Origin: Musa acuminata AAA Group | Taxonomy: Eukaryota > Streptophyta > Magnoliopsida > Zingiberales > Musaceae | Direction of reading: 5' to 3' | Length of the DNA: 64,000 nucleotides | Assembly (NCBI RefSeq): GCF_036884655.1 | Contig: NC_088347.1 | Span: 13,893,501 to 13,957,500, forward strand | Program-made: the position numbers and the translations under genes | Part shown: in pieces, positions 50,282 through 62,803 of the stretch | Layout of the letters: each line of letters begins with the position of its first letter | Position numbering within the stretch: position 1 is the stretch's first letter | Notes under the pieces: generated by a model | What the model saw: only the letters and a program-made list of their open reading frames with translations | Databases searched by the model: none | What the model was told of the DNA's origin: nothing

Positions 50282-51950
50282 TCTTCTATTATGCCCCCAC
50301 AAGATTGAGCTCTTGTTATGGATGTCGATCTTGGATCAATACAATGAAAATATTTTGCGAGCGAGAGGCTTTGTGAGAGAGTCTACTAGTTGATCAATCG
50401 TATATATGTGAGAAACACGCAGTTGATGTTTGACAACTTAATTTTAGACAAAGTGAAAATAGATGACAATATATTTCATGTGTGAGTGGAACACTCGATT
50501 GGCGCATAAGTAGGTGGTTCCAACATTATCACAATATATTATAGGAGTTAGGGTGGAGTTGATGTCAAGTTCCTTTAGTAGATTCGTGACCAATTGAGTT
50601 CTGTAGCAGCGGTGGTGATGGCTAGGTATTCAGCTTCAATTGTAGACCTTATAATTGTCTTCTGCTTCTTTGAATACCTACTGATTATATTAGCTCTAAG
50701 GAAGACAATATACCCCAACAACATAGATGCTCTATCATCAAAATTCTCTACCCAATCAGCATCAGCAAAGACATGGAGATGAAGTAGTGAGTGTTTACGG
50801 AGAAAGAGTCCATGATTAAGGGTTCCTTTGAGATATTACAGGACTCATTTTACTATAGACTAATACATAGTGGATGGCTATTGTATGAATTGTAATAATT
50901 CATTGATTGCAAACGAGACATTTGGATGTGTGAAAGATAAGTACTGTAAGGAGCCAAGTATTTATTGGCATTGTATAGGATCCGTAGTAGAGTTACCATC
51001 ATATAATTTGAGTGATTCAATAGTAGAGAGTGGAATGACAACCTCTTTGACATTCTGCATATTCATCTTTGATAATAGATCTTGAATGTACTTTCTTTAA
51101 GATAAAAAGGGTCTTGAAAATGTGAATATTGCTTCCACTCCCAAAAATTAGCTCAATGTTCCTAGATCTTTGATGGAGAATTGATTTGCTAATTTCTTGA
51201 GGAATTTCTTAATCTCCATAGGGTTATTGCATGTGATGATAATTCATTTACATACACTAGTAGATATATTATACCTCCATTTTGTTATCATAGAAATAAC
51301 GTAGTATTAGACTTAGAGTTAATGAAGCTAGTTGATGTAAAAAATGAGCCAAGTTCAGTGTATTAGGCTCTTGGAGCTTGACAAAGTCCATAAATAGCTT
51401 TTTGTAGTTTACAAATATGTCTTGGATACTGAGAATGGATGAAGCCAGGAGATTGCTACATAAAGACATCTTCAATTAAAGTCATTTGTAAAAAAGCATT
51501 ATTAACTTTCAGTTGTTATAAATACTAGTCTTTTGAGATGACCAAACTCAGGATAAGTCGGATTATTATCAGCTTAACAATATGATTGAATGTCTTTGTG
51601 AAGTCAATATCAGATCATTAGTGAAACCCTTTGCCCACTAGATGTGCTTTATATCTAGCAACGTATCCATCTGAGTTCCATATAATTCGAAAGACCCACT
51701 TACACACAATGATATTTTGTATGTGATGAAAGGGTATAAGGATCCATGTAGAAATATGAAGTAGGGCATCATATTATTCATATATGACTTTATGTTAGTG
51801 CGGAGATTTTTGGGCTTGAGTGATGGTTGTGGGTTCAATGAGTGACATGGGAGTGCCTAATTTGCTACAATCAGCTCATGTAGATTTTGCTAATCTTATG
51901 ATATTCTCTACGGCCTATAATATTATCTCAGAGCCTTTAACCCAGCCCAC
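50282..51950 (-). pseudogene. Ty1/copia pol remnant (RT and RNase H)
   Basis: Minus-strand translation gives copia RT words (LVGKGFH near 51620, NNAFLQ near 51495, CKLQKAIYGLCQAPRA near 51415-51370, YLLVYV near 51265) and an RNase H box TIEAEYLAI near 50640-50610, with many stops and frameshifts. It is more diverged than the Sirevirus remnants and belongs to another copia lineage. It ends with a purine tract at about 50290. Confidence 0.8.
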
Positions 51951-52054
51951 TCAAATATGACAATGCATGAGCATATTCCTTAGACAAAGTTAAAGCTATT
52001 TTAAGATGTTTTTCTTCATGACCAAGGAATGCATTAAAGGGGTTAGTTATCAGT
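51951..52054. other. Spacer between copia and gypsy remnants
   Basis: About 100 bp of unassigned DNA; nothing recognised. Confidence 0.4.
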
Positions 52055-52531
52055 TGTAAAACACTTAATATCATAATTCTCTATGCATGAAGGGTTATTT
52101 CATGCACTAGTACTTATTTTGGTATTTAAGGGTTAGAAAGAAGTTTAGAAACTGATAATATTAGCAAAACCTCTCTTGGAGTTCTCTCTTAAACTCTGTA
52201 TCTCTTGGATGCTTTCTTGAGTAGTGATTCTTTTATTTTCAGTTCTGTATCCTTGTTTATTATTCTTGGGGTGGTGAACTTTCTATATCCCTTTATGATT
52301 TTAAACTTGGCGATGATCTATTTGTCGATTTTATTAAAGTTTTATCATGAGTTCGTTCCTTTTCAATCCAAAGAGCTAACTCCAGCAATTACAACTGTAC
52401 TATCGGCTTTCTTTCAAAATATATTTTGCATTACCCCGATATCACTTTTCAATTCGAAGAACTTATTCCAGCAATTATAATTGTACTATTGGCTTTCTTT
52501 CAAAATCTATTCTGCATTACCCCAATATCAG
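52055..52531 (+). repeat. Probable 5' LTR of the Ty3/gypsy remnant
   Basis: Begins TGTAAAACAC and ends CCCAATATCA, followed after two bases by TTGGTATGATAGC, a decayed primer site. It contains an 87-bp tandem duplication near its end (about 52383-52445 and 52470-52531). Borders are tentative because no second LTR is present. Confidence 0.5.
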
Positions 52532-54978
52532 TTTGGTATGATAGCTAACGTTTAGAGATCATTACAAAGCAGAATGATAAAGATATAGTTGGTGATGGCC
52601 ACTAGCTATGGAGATTGCTACATAGTCTATAAGAAAAAAATGAAATCATTGAAGAACTTCAAAGTAGAAACAATCAACATGAAGATGATGCCCAAAAGTA
52701 TATTTCTAATGATGATATTTCTCCTCACTCAAGGGAGTTGGAAAGATTTCAGGCAAGACATAGAGTCCAGGACGAGTGGTAGAACAAATACAACCCAAGA
52801 TTAGATTTTCCGGAGTTTAAAGGTAAAATCAATATTAATGACTTTATTAATTGGCTTAATACAGTGAAAAAAATATTTAATTTTCATGAACCACCAAAAT
52901 AAAAGAAGGTAAAGTTTATAACACTTAAACTCAGATAGAATGCATCTTTTTGGTGGGAAAACCTAAAGAAGCAAAGAGAACATGAGGCGAAGAGTAAGAT
53001 CATGACTTGGAAGACAATGAAAAGGGAGTTAAAGTGGAAATACTTACCTAACAACTATAGGCAAGAGATCTTTCTTAAAATCCATGATTTCAAGTAAAAA
53101 GATCTTAGTATGGAGGAGTATACAGTAGAGTTCAATAATCTCATGTTAAAAGGAGAGCTTGTGGAACTAGAGAAAATCATTGCAAGATTCTTAGGAGGTT
53201 TGAAATATGAGATTGCTAAAGTGGTTCAACTCTAACTATATTGGTCTTTGAATGATGTAAGCAAGTTGGCTTTAGAAGTTGAGAAGCAACATAAGTTTGA
53301 AAAGAGTTCTCGATATAGGTCTAAAGAAGGCTATATGAAAGGAGAAAATTCCAAGCCTACTTTCCAAAGCAAGGTGGTATCGAAGGTGCAAGACAAGGGT
53401 GAAAGATTTGCTGGCAACAAATAAACACATAATTTTTCTACCCCAAGTGGCCAAAAATACTTCAAATATCATGGTTTTGGGCATATTGCTTTAGATTGTC
53501 AAAATAAGAGGATTGTTACTTTAGTTGAAGATCATAGTGATTGAGAAGAAGATGAAGCCATTGACGAACTAAAATATGATGATGATGAGGAAGATGTTAC
53601 TTATGCTGATCATGGTTTGTCTATTATGTTACAATGTAGCTTACAAGTGTCCTATATGACTAAGGATGAAAGTTGGGTGAGAAAGAACGTGTTTCACATC
53701 AAATGTGCTTCTCATGGCAAGATATGCTTGACGATTATTGATAGTGGCAGCTTTGAGAATATGGTATCTTTGGAGATAGTGTAGAAGCTAGAGTTGGACA
53801 CAATCCCTCATTCACATCCTTACCAATTATGCTGGATACAAAAAGGAAATGACAACAAGGCAACTAAAGGATGTTTAGTTCCGTTTTCTATTGGCAAGTA
53901 TTATAAAGATAAGGTATGGTGTGATGTTGCTCATATGGATGCTTGTCATTTATTACTGGGTAGACCTTGACATTATGATATGAGGGTGTTGTATGATAGC
54001 TACAAACATGCTTATTTTTTTAAGATGAATGAAAAGAAAATTATTTTAGCTCCATTACAATATTCTGAAATTAGTATACTAAAAAAGGAAGTTAGTGCTT
54101 TTATGTCCTATAGTGAATGCAAAGTTGAATTAGAAAAGGGTGGTCATATTTTGGCTCTAGTAGTAGTAGAGGAGAATGAACAACAAAAGGAGACACCAAT
54201 AATCATGAAACCAATTCTAGAGGAGTTTCAATATAATATGTTATATCGTAAGAGATTCCACATGACTTTTCATCTTTTAAAGACATTTAATATCATGTTA
54301 ATCTTATTCCGAAGGCTATCCTACCTAATAGGGCAGCATACAGAATGAGTCCCAAGGAGCATAAAGAACTTCGAAGGCAAGTGGATGAGTTTGGTGGAAA
54401 AGGGGTTGATTCGGGAGAGTATGAGTCCTTGTACGATTCTAGCTTTGTTGGTGCCTAAGAAGGATAGTTCTTGGAGAATATCACTAAATAAGAATGAGGT
54501 CTAGAGATGAGTGAAAAATAATATTTAAAATTAGAGAAGGCTTATATGAATAGTTGGTTATGCTATTTGGGCTATGTAATGCTCCTAGCACTTTCATGAG
54601 ATTTATGAATCACATACTTAATGCATTTGGACTTTTGTAGTGGTTTACTTTGATGACATATTAGTGTACAGTAAGAGTGAGGAGGAGCATATGAATCATC
54701 TTAAGGAAATATTTCTTATTTTGAGGCAACAAAAGCTTTATGCTAATTGTGATTTACTTTACTCCTAGTGTGGTGTTTTTGGGATATATTATTTTAAAAG
54801 ATGGAATCATGATGGATCAAAGTAAGGTAGATGTTATTCTTAATTGGCCAACACCTACTTTATTGCATGATGTGAGGAGTTTCATGACTTATTCCTTTTG
54901 CAAAAGATTCATCAAGGGTTTTAGCTCTATTGTTACTCTAATCACAGCTTCAAAGGTGACAAATTCATGTGGACTAGT
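52532..54978 (+). pseudogene. Ty3/gypsy gag-protease-RT remnant
   Basis: Gag with the plant gypsy signature (WLNTVKKIF, HEPP, ASFWWENLKKQRE, KYLPNNYRQ; 52845-53065). A damaged zinc knuckle follows near 53455-53505 (YFKYHGFGHIALDC). The protease active site is DSGSFENMVS at 53739-53768. RT follows, with a readable YFDDILVYSKSEEEH (54645-54690) and the connection region up to KGDKFMWTS. There are many stops and frameshifts (52901, 53096, 53234, 53423). The element is cut at 54978 by the young Sirevirus. Confidence 0.88.
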
Positions 54979-57179
54979 TGTTGAATCTCGGATTTTGATG
55001 ATGAAGTCAATTGTCATTTGTTATCTAATCTATGTGTTGAGATAAGTGTGCAGGATTAACTACGATGAGAGTAAGACAAGCAGCAGGTGTTGCGCTGGAG
55101 TCAAGATCATGATCACGTTGGGAGTTCGAGAGTTCGACGGAAGTTCGGACGGTCGTCGGAGGTTCAGCGAGAACAGATCCGAGAAGTTCAGAAGCTTGCC
55201 AAGCGAAGCTCGTCGGAACTCGCCAAGTGGATCGTCGCAAAGTCCAGGAGTATGCCGGATGTCCGCAGAAGGATCACCGAGGGTTTATCGGATGATCGAC
55301 GGAAGTTCGCCGGAAACTCACCGGAAGAAGCGATTGACGCATCGGAGCAAAGCTGCAGAAGTTGTCTTAGAGTTAATCGTAGTTAGCACGATGATTAAGC
55401 TTGAAAATGGGAGGTGATCCCATTAGCTTAATCTTGGGGCAATTGGGCCCCTGAAAAGATTCAAATTGGGCCGAATGGAGCGAACCATTCGGACCCTGAT
55501 TGCACCAGGCGGTGCAACCGCCCAGGCCAGGAGGTGCAACCGCCAGGGCTGCGTCTCCCAGCTAGACTGGGCGGTGCAACCGCCCCAGCCAGGAGGTGCA
55601 ACCGCCCAGAGCTCAGTCTTCGAGCTAGACTGGGCGGTGCAACCTCCTCTGTCAAGAGGTAGCACCGCCAGAGCTCAAGTTTCGAGCTCTGCTAGGCGGT
55701 GCAACCACCGAGCTCAGTATTCGAGCTCTGGCAGAGAGGTGCATCAGCCTGAGCTCAGTTTCGAGCTCTGCCAGGTGATGCAACCACCGAGCTCAGTCTT
55801 CGAGCTCTGGCAGAGAGGTGCATCAGCCTGAGCTCAGTTTCGAGCTCTGCCAGGTGATGCAACCACCGAGCTCAGACTTCGAGCTCTGCCAGGCGGTGCA
55901 ACCACTGAGCTCAGTCTTCGAGCTCTGCCAGGAGGTGCAACCATCAAGCTCAGTCTTCGAGCTCTGGTAGAGAGGTGCAATCGCCTGAGCTCAGTCGTCG
56001 AGCTCTGCCAGGCGGTGCCACCTCTCCAGTCAAGAGGTGCAACCGCCTGATCCCAGAATTCTGGGATTTGATCGATTTGATCGTTTTGAGCTCCAAATTT
56101 GAACTGGGTTGGGGCCTATAAATACTCCACCCATTCAGCACTGAAAAGATACAGATCCACACTGAATTCTTGATCTTTTCAGTGATTCTAAGAACTCAAA
56201 TTTGTGTAAAGTCCTAAAGTTCTCCTCCTTCTGTTCTTCAAGTCTTGAGTTGTAAAGAGAGGAGAGAAAGGATCTGTAAAGGTTGTCTCCTGAGCCTGTC
56301 AAAAGGAGAGAAATTGTAAAAGGGCAGTTAGCCTTCGCCCATTGAAGGAAGGCAGCTAGTTGACGTCGGTGACCTCGTCGGAGGAGGAAGCCAAAAGTGG
56401 AGTAGGTCAAGACTGACCGAACCACTCTAAATCTCTGGTTTGCTTTTACTTTGAGCACTTTATCATTACTGCAAACCTCCTACATTGCTACTGCCCTCTG
56501 CGCCTTTACGAACAAGTTTCTAAGCTCTGATCTTTCAGAATCTGCATTCAAACGTAAATCGTATTTTCGTACGATCTTCACACTGCAGTTTACGCTTACA
56601 TTCGGATTCCATTTATAACTGCAAATTACTTTCTACGTAAAATGCTTTTGAAGGTTCAAAACTGCTTTTAGACGCAAAACTACATTTAGACGTAAAATTA
56701 CGTTTAGACGTAAAACTGCGTTTAGACGCAAAACTGCGTTTAGACGTAAAACTACGTTTAGACATAAAACTGCGTTTAGACGTAAAACTACGTTTAGACG
56801 CAAACCTGCGTTTAGACGTAAAACTGCGTTTAGACGTAAAACTATGTTTAGACGCAAAACTACGTTTAGACGTAAAACTGTGTTTAGACGTAAAACTGCG
56901 TTTGAACGTAAAACTGCGCTTAGACGCAAACTGCGCTTAGATGCAAACTGTGCTTAGACGCAAACTGCGCTTAGACGCAAACTGCGCTTAGACGCAAACT
57001 GTGTTTAGACGCAAACTGCGCTTAGACGCAAACTGCGCTTAGACGCAAACTGCACTGTGATTCTGCTTTTATATCGAAATCGTTTTTTATCGGATGAACG
57101 CAGCTTTCGTTTTTAAATTGCTGTAAGATTTCCGCTGCACTAATTCACCCCCCCCCTCTTAGTGCTCTCGATCCTAACA
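54979..57179 (+). repeat. 5' LTR of the young Sirevirus (2201 bp)
   Basis: TGTTGAATCTCGG...CGATCCTAACA. GC-rich U3 repeats at 55500-56050 (AGGTGCAACCGCC and GAGCTCAGTCTTCGAGCTC types), TATA box CCTATAAATA at 56115-56124, then the minisatellite in R/U5, and a C-rich tract (57147-57156) before the end. Confidence 0.93.
56655..57056 (+). repeat. 18/17-bp minisatellite in the Sirevirus LTR
   Basis: About 22 units: first 18-bp units like GCGTTTAGACGTAAAACT, then, from about 56925, 17-bp units like GCGCTTAGACGCAAACT. Same family as 3970-4275 in opposite orientation; the minus-strand open frame 56929-56633 is a by-product. Confidence 0.92.
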
Positions 57180-57181
57180 AT

Positions 57182-57193
57182 TGGTATCAGAGC
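57182..57193 (+). other. Primer binding site of the young Sirevirus
   Basis: TGGTATCAGAGC, perfect initiator-Met site, two bases after the LTR. Confidence 0.93.
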
Positions 57194-57229
57194 AAGGTTA
57201 ACTCTCTAAAGGATTAAAACCCAAGAGAG

Positions 57230-58807
57230 GTGGCATACGTCGGAAACCAAGAGGGGCATTCTATTACACGTCCACCCATGTTCAGTGGAACGGACTACAC
57301 CTACTGGAAGACCCGAATGAGGATCTTTCTTATTTCTATGGATTTTGAACTGTGGAACCTTGTTGAAAACGGATTTTCAAAGTCTTCTCTTCCAATGGTC
57401 GATTGGAATGAGTTGGAAAAGAAGGCTTTCGCTCTTAATGCAAAGGCTATGAATGCTTTATTTTGCGCACTTGATAAAAACGAGTTTAATCGTGTTTCAA
57501 CTTGCGAAACTGCATTTGATATTTGGCACACACTTGAAGTGACCCACGAGGGCACAAGTAGAGTGAAAGAGTCAAAAATCAATCTGCTGCTGCATTCTTT
57601 TGAACTTTTCCGAATGAAACCGAGTGAAACCATTGGCGACATGTTTACCCGTTTCACGGATGTCGTCAACGGTCTAAAAGGACTCGGAAAAAGTTTTTCG
57701 GATTTTGAACTCGTAAATAAAATACTAAGATCCCTTCCTAAAAGTTGGGATCCTAAAGTCACTGCTATTCAAGAGGCAAAAGATCTGCGCAACTTCTCTC
57801 TTGAAGAACTAATCGGGTCATTAATGACCTACGAAATGACTTGCAAAGCTCATGAAGAGCAAGAAGACATCCTTCCAAAGAACAGGAAGGATATGGCACT
57901 TAAAACTTCTGAATGCCACTTGAGAGAAAACTCAAGTGATGAGGATTGTGATGATGACTTAGCACTTTTGACAAAAAGGTTTAAGAAATTCTTTAAAAGA
58001 AACAAGTTTAAAAACGATGTGAAAAATAAACTTGAACCCAAGAAGGACCAAGTGATCTGCTACGAATGTAAAAAGCCGGGACACTACAAGAATGATTGTC
58101 CCCAAGTCAAAAGAAGAACATCAAAGAAGAAGGCTCTTCAAGCAACATGGGATGATGCGAGCGCATCTGAAGAAGAAGAGTCCAACACCGAGCAAGTTGC
58201 TCATTACGCCTTAATGGCCATCGAAGAGGAGGTAACGGATTTATTAGATGCTGATTTATCTTTCGATGAATTATTAAATGCCTTCCATGATTTATTTGAT
58301 GAATGCAAAGTTATAAATAGAAAATACAAATTGCTAAAAAAGGTGCATGATAGTCTTACTTGTGATTTTAATAAGTTAAAAATCGAATATCATGATAGTT
58401 TAAATTCATGTATAAAATGTCATGATCTAGAAATCTGTCAAAAAGAAAACTTGCTACTCAAGGACACCTTGAAGAAATTCGAGGTTGGTAGCAAGTCATT
58501 AAACATGATCCTTACAAACAAGGGTCATGCTCCCAAAAGAAGTGGGATTGGATTTGTGAAGAGTCCTCACCAAAATCCAACTACCTTTGTAAAAGGCCCC
58601 ATCTTACATGTTAGGAGCAAATGCAACTTTTGTTGCAAGTTTGGACACAGGACACATTATTGTCCATTCAGGAAATTAAGTCCAAACAAATTGATATGGG
58701 TTCCTAAAGGAACCATGACAAATTCTATGCAACATGATAAAAAATGTAGATCTATTTGTGAGGAACCCAAAAGCAAATGGGTACCTAAAAACCATCCCTT
58801 CCTATAA
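57230..58807 (+). CDS. Sirevirus Gag
   Basis: 526-codon frame including stop (525 residues). The expected start ATG reads GTG (57230); the homologous decayed gag has ATGGCATTT at 10262. The first in-frame ATG is 57278, so Gag may lose 16 residues or use the weak start. Domains: an N-terminal DUF4219-like part (YWKTRMRIFL, LWNLVENGF; about 24-48), a UBN2/gag-polypeptide region (about 80-210, with ALDKNEFNRV and SETIGDMFTRFTDVVNGL), an acidic stretch, a zinc knuckle CYECKKPGHYKNDC (about 277-290), a coiled-coil-like part (350-430) and a second CCHC-like motif CNFCCKFGHRTHYC (about 465-478). It forms the virus-like particle and binds template RNA. Open throughout. Confidence 0.9.
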   Translation: MAYVGNQEGHSITRPPMFSGTDYTYWKTRMRIFLISMDFELWNLVENGFSKSSLPMVDWNELEKKAFALNAKAMNALFCALDKNEFNRVSTCETAFDIWHTLEVTHEGTSRVKESKINLLLHSFELFRMKPSETIGDMFTRFTDVVNGLKGLGKSFSDFELVNKILRSLPKSWDPKVTAIQEAKDLRNFSLEELIGSLMTYEMTCKAHEEQEDILPKNRKDMALKTSECHLRENSSDEDCDDDLALLTKRFKKFFKRNKFKNDVKNKLEPKKDQVICYECKKPGHYKNDCPQVKRRTSKKKALQATWDDASASEEEESNTEQVAHYALMAIEEEVTDLLDADLSFDELLNAFHDLFDECKVINRKYKLLKKVHDSLTCDFNKLKIEYHDSLNSCIKCHDLEICQKENLLLKDTLKKFEVGSKSLNMILTNKGHAPKRSGIGFVKSPHQNPTTFVKGPILHVRSKCNFCCKFGHRTHYCPFRKLSPNKLIWVPKGTMTNSMQHDKKCRSICEEPKSKWVPKNHPFL

Positions 58808-60169
58808 AAAAAGTTAAAACCTTAGGCTGGAGCAAGAATTAATGTTCTGCTCCTTGATTCTCAACAGTCACGACCCAAACGAAATTTGGATACAACAACA
58901 AGTGGTAATTATGAAATCACAAAAGCAAATTGGATACAACCTAATGTGACTTTTCAAATCACAAACACATGTACGACATTAGGAGTATGCACGTAAAAAG
59001 TTCTATCTTGATCGTACAAGCGATTGTGCCTTGAAACAAAACACACACGTAATCATGTAAGCAACGTTAATTGCTATGGATCAAAACTCTCCTCAAAACA
59101 AAACCTACCTGATCAAATTACAATTTTCACTACCTACAAGCGGTGGCACCTCTCCAGCCAGCGGTGGCACCTCCAGCCATCACGAGTTGCCAGCGGTTGC
59201 ACCGCTCCAGCCAGAGGTGCAACCGCCCGCAACTCTGCCCCTTTAAACCCTCACTAGGGCCGGCGGTGAAACCGACCCCAACTCACTTCCCCTTCATTCT
59301 CCACTCCTCCAAGCCTCCTCCATCCTCATTTCACTCCATTTAGCCTCCCAAATACCTCCCATTTAGGAGCAAAACATCAAGAATCTCTCCCTATTTTGAA
59401 GACTTCACTAAGGTATTCTCTAAGAACCTCTAAAATTCTGTTTTGTTCACTCTTGTTCATCTTTATCTCTTTAAACAGCAGTAGCTATGGGTTCTAGAAG
59501 ATCCTCAAGGGATAAGGGAAAGAGGAGATTAGTAGAAGAGTTTGATCTCACTCTTTTTGATTCCAAAAACCATGCTGAAAAATTTCTCTCCTTCGAACTA
59601 AGAAGCATCAATAAGGGAAAATACGTAGATCTGAATGAACTAAGAGATGTAGAGACTATCCAATGGTTTGCAAACCTAAATCTACTTCCAATTTTGCAGA
59701 TCAACGAACCCATTTATCCTAGACTAGTTAGATTGTTTTACAACAACATGCAAATAGATGATGAAGAAAAGATGTCAACCTATCTCTTAGGACAACACAT
59801 CTCAATCACTGATAGATTCATTTGTGATATGATAGGTATTCCCACGAAAAGCATAGGACTTTACTTTAGAGGATTATGGGATGAAAAAACCATTGAAACA
59901 TCCTACGTTGAAGCCTTAGGAACAATCCTTGCCGATCCTAACATAGAATTTGTTCCTAAAAGTTGTGAACATCTACTGCCTTTTAACACTAAGATACTTC
60001 ATCATATCATGACTAGTATAATTCTTCCTAAACAATACCATCATGATGAAGTGAGTCAATTAGAATTAGGAATTATGTACCTAATCATGAAAGGACATGA
60101 CATTTGTCTTGGCTATCTGATCCAACAAAACATGTTAGAATTATCTAAGAAAGATATGATGCTCCCATA
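58808..60169 (+). other. Foreign segment replacing the protease region of the Sirevirus
   Basis: 1.36 kb between the end of gag and the WHRRLGHAS start of integrase. In the related copy at 10262-12120, the gag end is followed directly by a protease-like stretch; here no protease is seen. Instead there is a gene-like block: GGTGGCACC-type repeats (59140-59235), a pyrimidine-rich leader, a possible 5' UTR intron (CTAAG|GTATTC near 59412 to TTAAACAG near 59478), and an ORF (59487-60185). Confidence 0.75.
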
Positions 60170-60185
60170 TGGCACAGAAGATTAG
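59487..60185 (+). CDS. Captured ORF, resembles the putative plant transposon protein domain
   Basis: 232 residues starting [14 protein letters not shown] (basic). A helical domain follows with words [54 protein letters not shown] and [13 protein letters not shown]. This pattern (residues 30-160) resembles the domain often annotated as putative plant transposon protein (Pfam Transposase_32-like), found in many plant retroelement-derived ORFs of unknown function; the assignment is from memory of the pattern. The C-terminus (about 225-232) runs into the pol junction in another frame. Intact, with no stop. It probably came from another element. Confidence 0.62.
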   Translation: MGSRRSSRDKGKRRLVEEFDLTLFDSKNHAEKFLSFELRSINKGKYVDLNELRDVETIQWFANLNLLPILQINEPIYPRLVRLFYNNMQIDDEEKMSTYLLGQHISITDRFICDMIGIPTKSIGLYFRGLWDEKTIETSYVEALGTILADPNIEFVPKSCEHLLPFNTKILHHIMTSIILPKQYHHDEVSQLELGIMYLIMKGHDICLGYLIQQNMLELSKKDMMLPYGTED

Positions 60186-62803
60186 GTCATGCTAGCATGA
60201 AGCTAATCACTCAAATATCATCCAAAGAACTTGTAAGAGGAATTCCTCATATCAAGTTCATCAAAGATAATGTATGTGATGCCTGCCAATTAGGTAAACA
60301 AATTAAGAGTAGCTTCAAATCTAAAAATCAAGTAAGCACCTCTAGGCCCTTACAATTGATCCATATGGACTTGTTCGGACCCATCTCCACATCAAGCCTA
60401 GGAGGTAGCAAATACGCTTTCGTCATCATAGATGACTATAGTAGATACACATGGACTTACTTTTTAAAACAGAAAAGTGAATGCCTTAGATCTTTTACCA
60501 AGTTTTGCAAACTCGTTCAGAATGAGAAAGGTTCTATGATTTCGTCAATTAGGAGTGATCATGGTGGTGAATTTCAAAACCATGATTTCCAAGAATTTTG
60601 TGAACTCAATGGATACAACCATAATTTCTCTACTCCTAGAAACCCTCAACAAAATGGAGTTGTAGAAAGAAAAAATCGAAATTTACAAGAAATGGCAAGA
60701 ACCATGTTGAATGAACATAACCTACCCAAATATTTTTGGGCCGAAGCCGTAAATACTGCATGCTATATCTTAAATAGAGTTCTAGTGAGACCTCTACTAA
60801 CCAAAACTCCCTATGAGTTATGGAACAATAAAAAACCCAACGTTTCATATTTCAAAGTCTTCGGGTGTAAATGCTTTATCTTGAATGAAAAAGACAACTT
60901 AGGAAAGTTTGATGCTAAATCCGATGAAGGAATCTTTCTTGGTTATTCTACAATTTCTAAAGTCTTTCGTATCTTTAATAAAAGAACTCTAATTATTGAA
61001 GAATCCATTCATGTTGTTTTCAATGAGACTTCTGAAATCACGAAAAATGATCTTGACGATGATGTTAATTTTGATTCTTTAAATTTAAACGAGACCCCGT
61101 CTCCAACTAGCAACTTGGATGCATCCACTTCTCAGATTTCCTTACCCAAGGATTGGAAGTATGTAGATGCTCATCCTAAGGAGCTAATCTTAGGAGACAC
61201 ATCAAAGGGAGTTCAAACACGATCTTCTCTTAAAACCTTTTGTGTAAATACCGCCTTTCTCTCCCAAATTGAACCCAAATGCGTTGATGAAGCCATGAAA
61301 GATGATTCATGGATTATCGCAATGCAAGATGAATTAAATCAATTTGAGAGAAATGAAGTGTGGAAGCTTGTTCCTAGGCCAAATGACCATCTAGTTATTG
61401 GTACTAAATGGGTCTTCAGAAACAAGCAAAATGAAAATGGTATCGTGGTTAGAAACAAGGCTAGATTAGTGGCCAAAGGTTTCAACCAAGAAGAAGGTAT
61501 CGATTACGAAGAAACCTTCGCTCCTGTGGCACGATTGGAAGCCATAAGGATGCTCCTTGCCTACGCTAGCAGTAAAAATTTTAAGTTGTTTCAAATGGAT
61601 GTTAAAAGCGCCTTTCTTAATGGCTTTATTTCCGAAGAAGTTTATGTTGAACAACCTCTTGGATTTGAAAATAATAGTCTCCCTAATCATGTGTTTAGAT
61701 TAACTAAAGCTCTCTATGGTTTAAAACAAGCTCCTAGGGCTTGGTATGAGAGACTTAGTTCTTTTCTTATTGAAAATAATTTCATAAAAGGCAAGGTTGA
61801 TACTACATTATTCATCAAGAACCTTGAAAACAATTTTCTCATTGTTCAAATTTATGTTGATGATATTATCTTTGGTTCTACAAATGAATCTCTTTGTGAA
61901 TCCTTTGCGAAAACTATGAGTCGTGAATTCGAAATGAGTCTAATGGGAGAGTTAACATTCTTCTTAGGCCTACAAATCAAACAACTAAGCAATGACATCT
62001 TTATTAGTCAAACCAAATATGCTGTGAGTTTGCTAAAGAAGTTCAAAATGAATAATTCAAAAGCCATTGACACTCCTATGAGCACCTCCACTAAGTTAGA
62101 AATTGATGAGAATGGAGAAAGCTTCGATCAAAAATCCTATAGGGGTATGATAGGAAGTTTACTTTACCTCACTGCCACCAGACCAGACATCATGTTCAGT
62201 GTAGGACTTTGTGCTAGATTTCAATCAGACCCTAAGATATCTCATCTCAAAGCAGTCAAAAGAATACTCAGATATCTTAATGGAACTACCAATCTAGGAT
62301 TATGGTACCCAAAATCAGAAAATTTTGAATTAACAGCGTATGCTGATGCGGACTTCGCTGGCTGTAGACTAGATAGAAAAAGCACATCAAGATCATGTCA
62401 TTTTTTAGGACATGCCCTTGTATCCTGGTCATCTAAGAAACAAAACTCGGTTGCTCTATCAACAACCGAAGCTGAATACATTGCAGCAAGTGCATGCTGT
62501 GCACAAGTTGTATGGATGAAAAACACTTTAGAAGATTACAAAGTGAATCTTAAAGATATTCCCATTAAATGTGATAACACGAGTGCAATATGCTTAACTA
62601 AAAATCCTATACAACACTCAAGAACAAAACACATTGATATTAGACATCACTTTATACGAGATCATGTCACTAATCATGATGTAACCATAGAGTTTATTGA
62701 TACCAAACATCAACTAGCTGATATCTTTACAAAACCCCTATGTGAAGAACAATTTGATTACATAAGAAGAGAATTAGGAATGTTGATGTGTCCGAATACA
62801 TGA
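60170..62803 (+). CDS. Sirevirus Pol: integrase, reverse transcriptase, RNase H
   Basis: The reading frame is open from the WHRRLGHAS motif at 60170; the first ATG is 60197 (868 residues from there). Numbering from that Met: the integrase HHCC finger is completed by Cys27 and Cys30, and the catalytic DD35E triad is Asp58, Asp121, Glu157. RT (about 380-620) carries [30 protein letters not shown] and the YVDD active site at 553-556. RNase H (about 700-860) carries [23 protein letters not shown] and [11 protein letters not shown]. No stop or frameshift. It lacks the upstream protease and pre-integrase linker, so autonomous maturation is unlikely; it would need protease from a relative. Confidence 0.93.
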   Translation, partial: WHRRLGHASMKLITQISSKELVRGIPHIKFIKDNVCDACQLGKQIKSSFKSKNQVSTSRPLQLIHMDLFGPISTSSLGGSKYAFVIIDDYSRYTWTYFLKQKSECLRSFTKFCKLVQNEKGSMISSIRSDHGGEFQNHDFQEFCELNGYNHNFSTPRNPQQNGVVERKNRNLQEMARTMLNEHNLPKYFWAEAVNTACYILNRVLVRPLLTKTPYELWNNKKPNVSYFKVFGCKCFILNEKDNLGKFDAKSDEGIFLGYSTISKVFRIFNKRTLIIEESIHVVFNETSEITKNDLDDDVNFDSLNLNETPSPTSNLDASTSQISLPKDWKYVDAHPKELILGDTSKGVQTRSSLKTFCVNTAFLSQIEPKCVDEAMKDDSWIIAMQDELNQFERNEVWKLVPRPNDHLVIGTKWVFRNKQNENGIVVRNKARLVAKGFNQEEGIDYEETFAPVARLEAIRMLLAYASSKNFKLFQMDVKSAFLNGFISEEVYVEQPLGFENNSLPNHVFRLTKALYGLKQAPRAWYERLSSFLIENNFIKGKVDTTLFIKNLENNFLIVQIYVDDIIFGSTNESLCESFAKTMSREFEMSLMGELTFFLGLQIKQLSNDIFISQTKYAVSLLKKFKMNNSKAIDTPMSTSTKLEIDENGESFDQKSYRGMIGSLLYLTATRPDIMFSVGLCARFQSDPKISHLKAVKRILRYLNGTTNLGLWYPKSENFELTAYADADFAGCRLDRKSTSRSCHFLGHALVSWSSKKQNSVALSTTEAEYIAASACCAQVVWMKNTLEDYKVNLKDIPIKCDNTSAICLTKNPIQHSRTKHIDIRHHFIRDHVTNHDVTIEFIDTKHQLADIFTKPLCEEQFDYIRRELGMLMCPNT

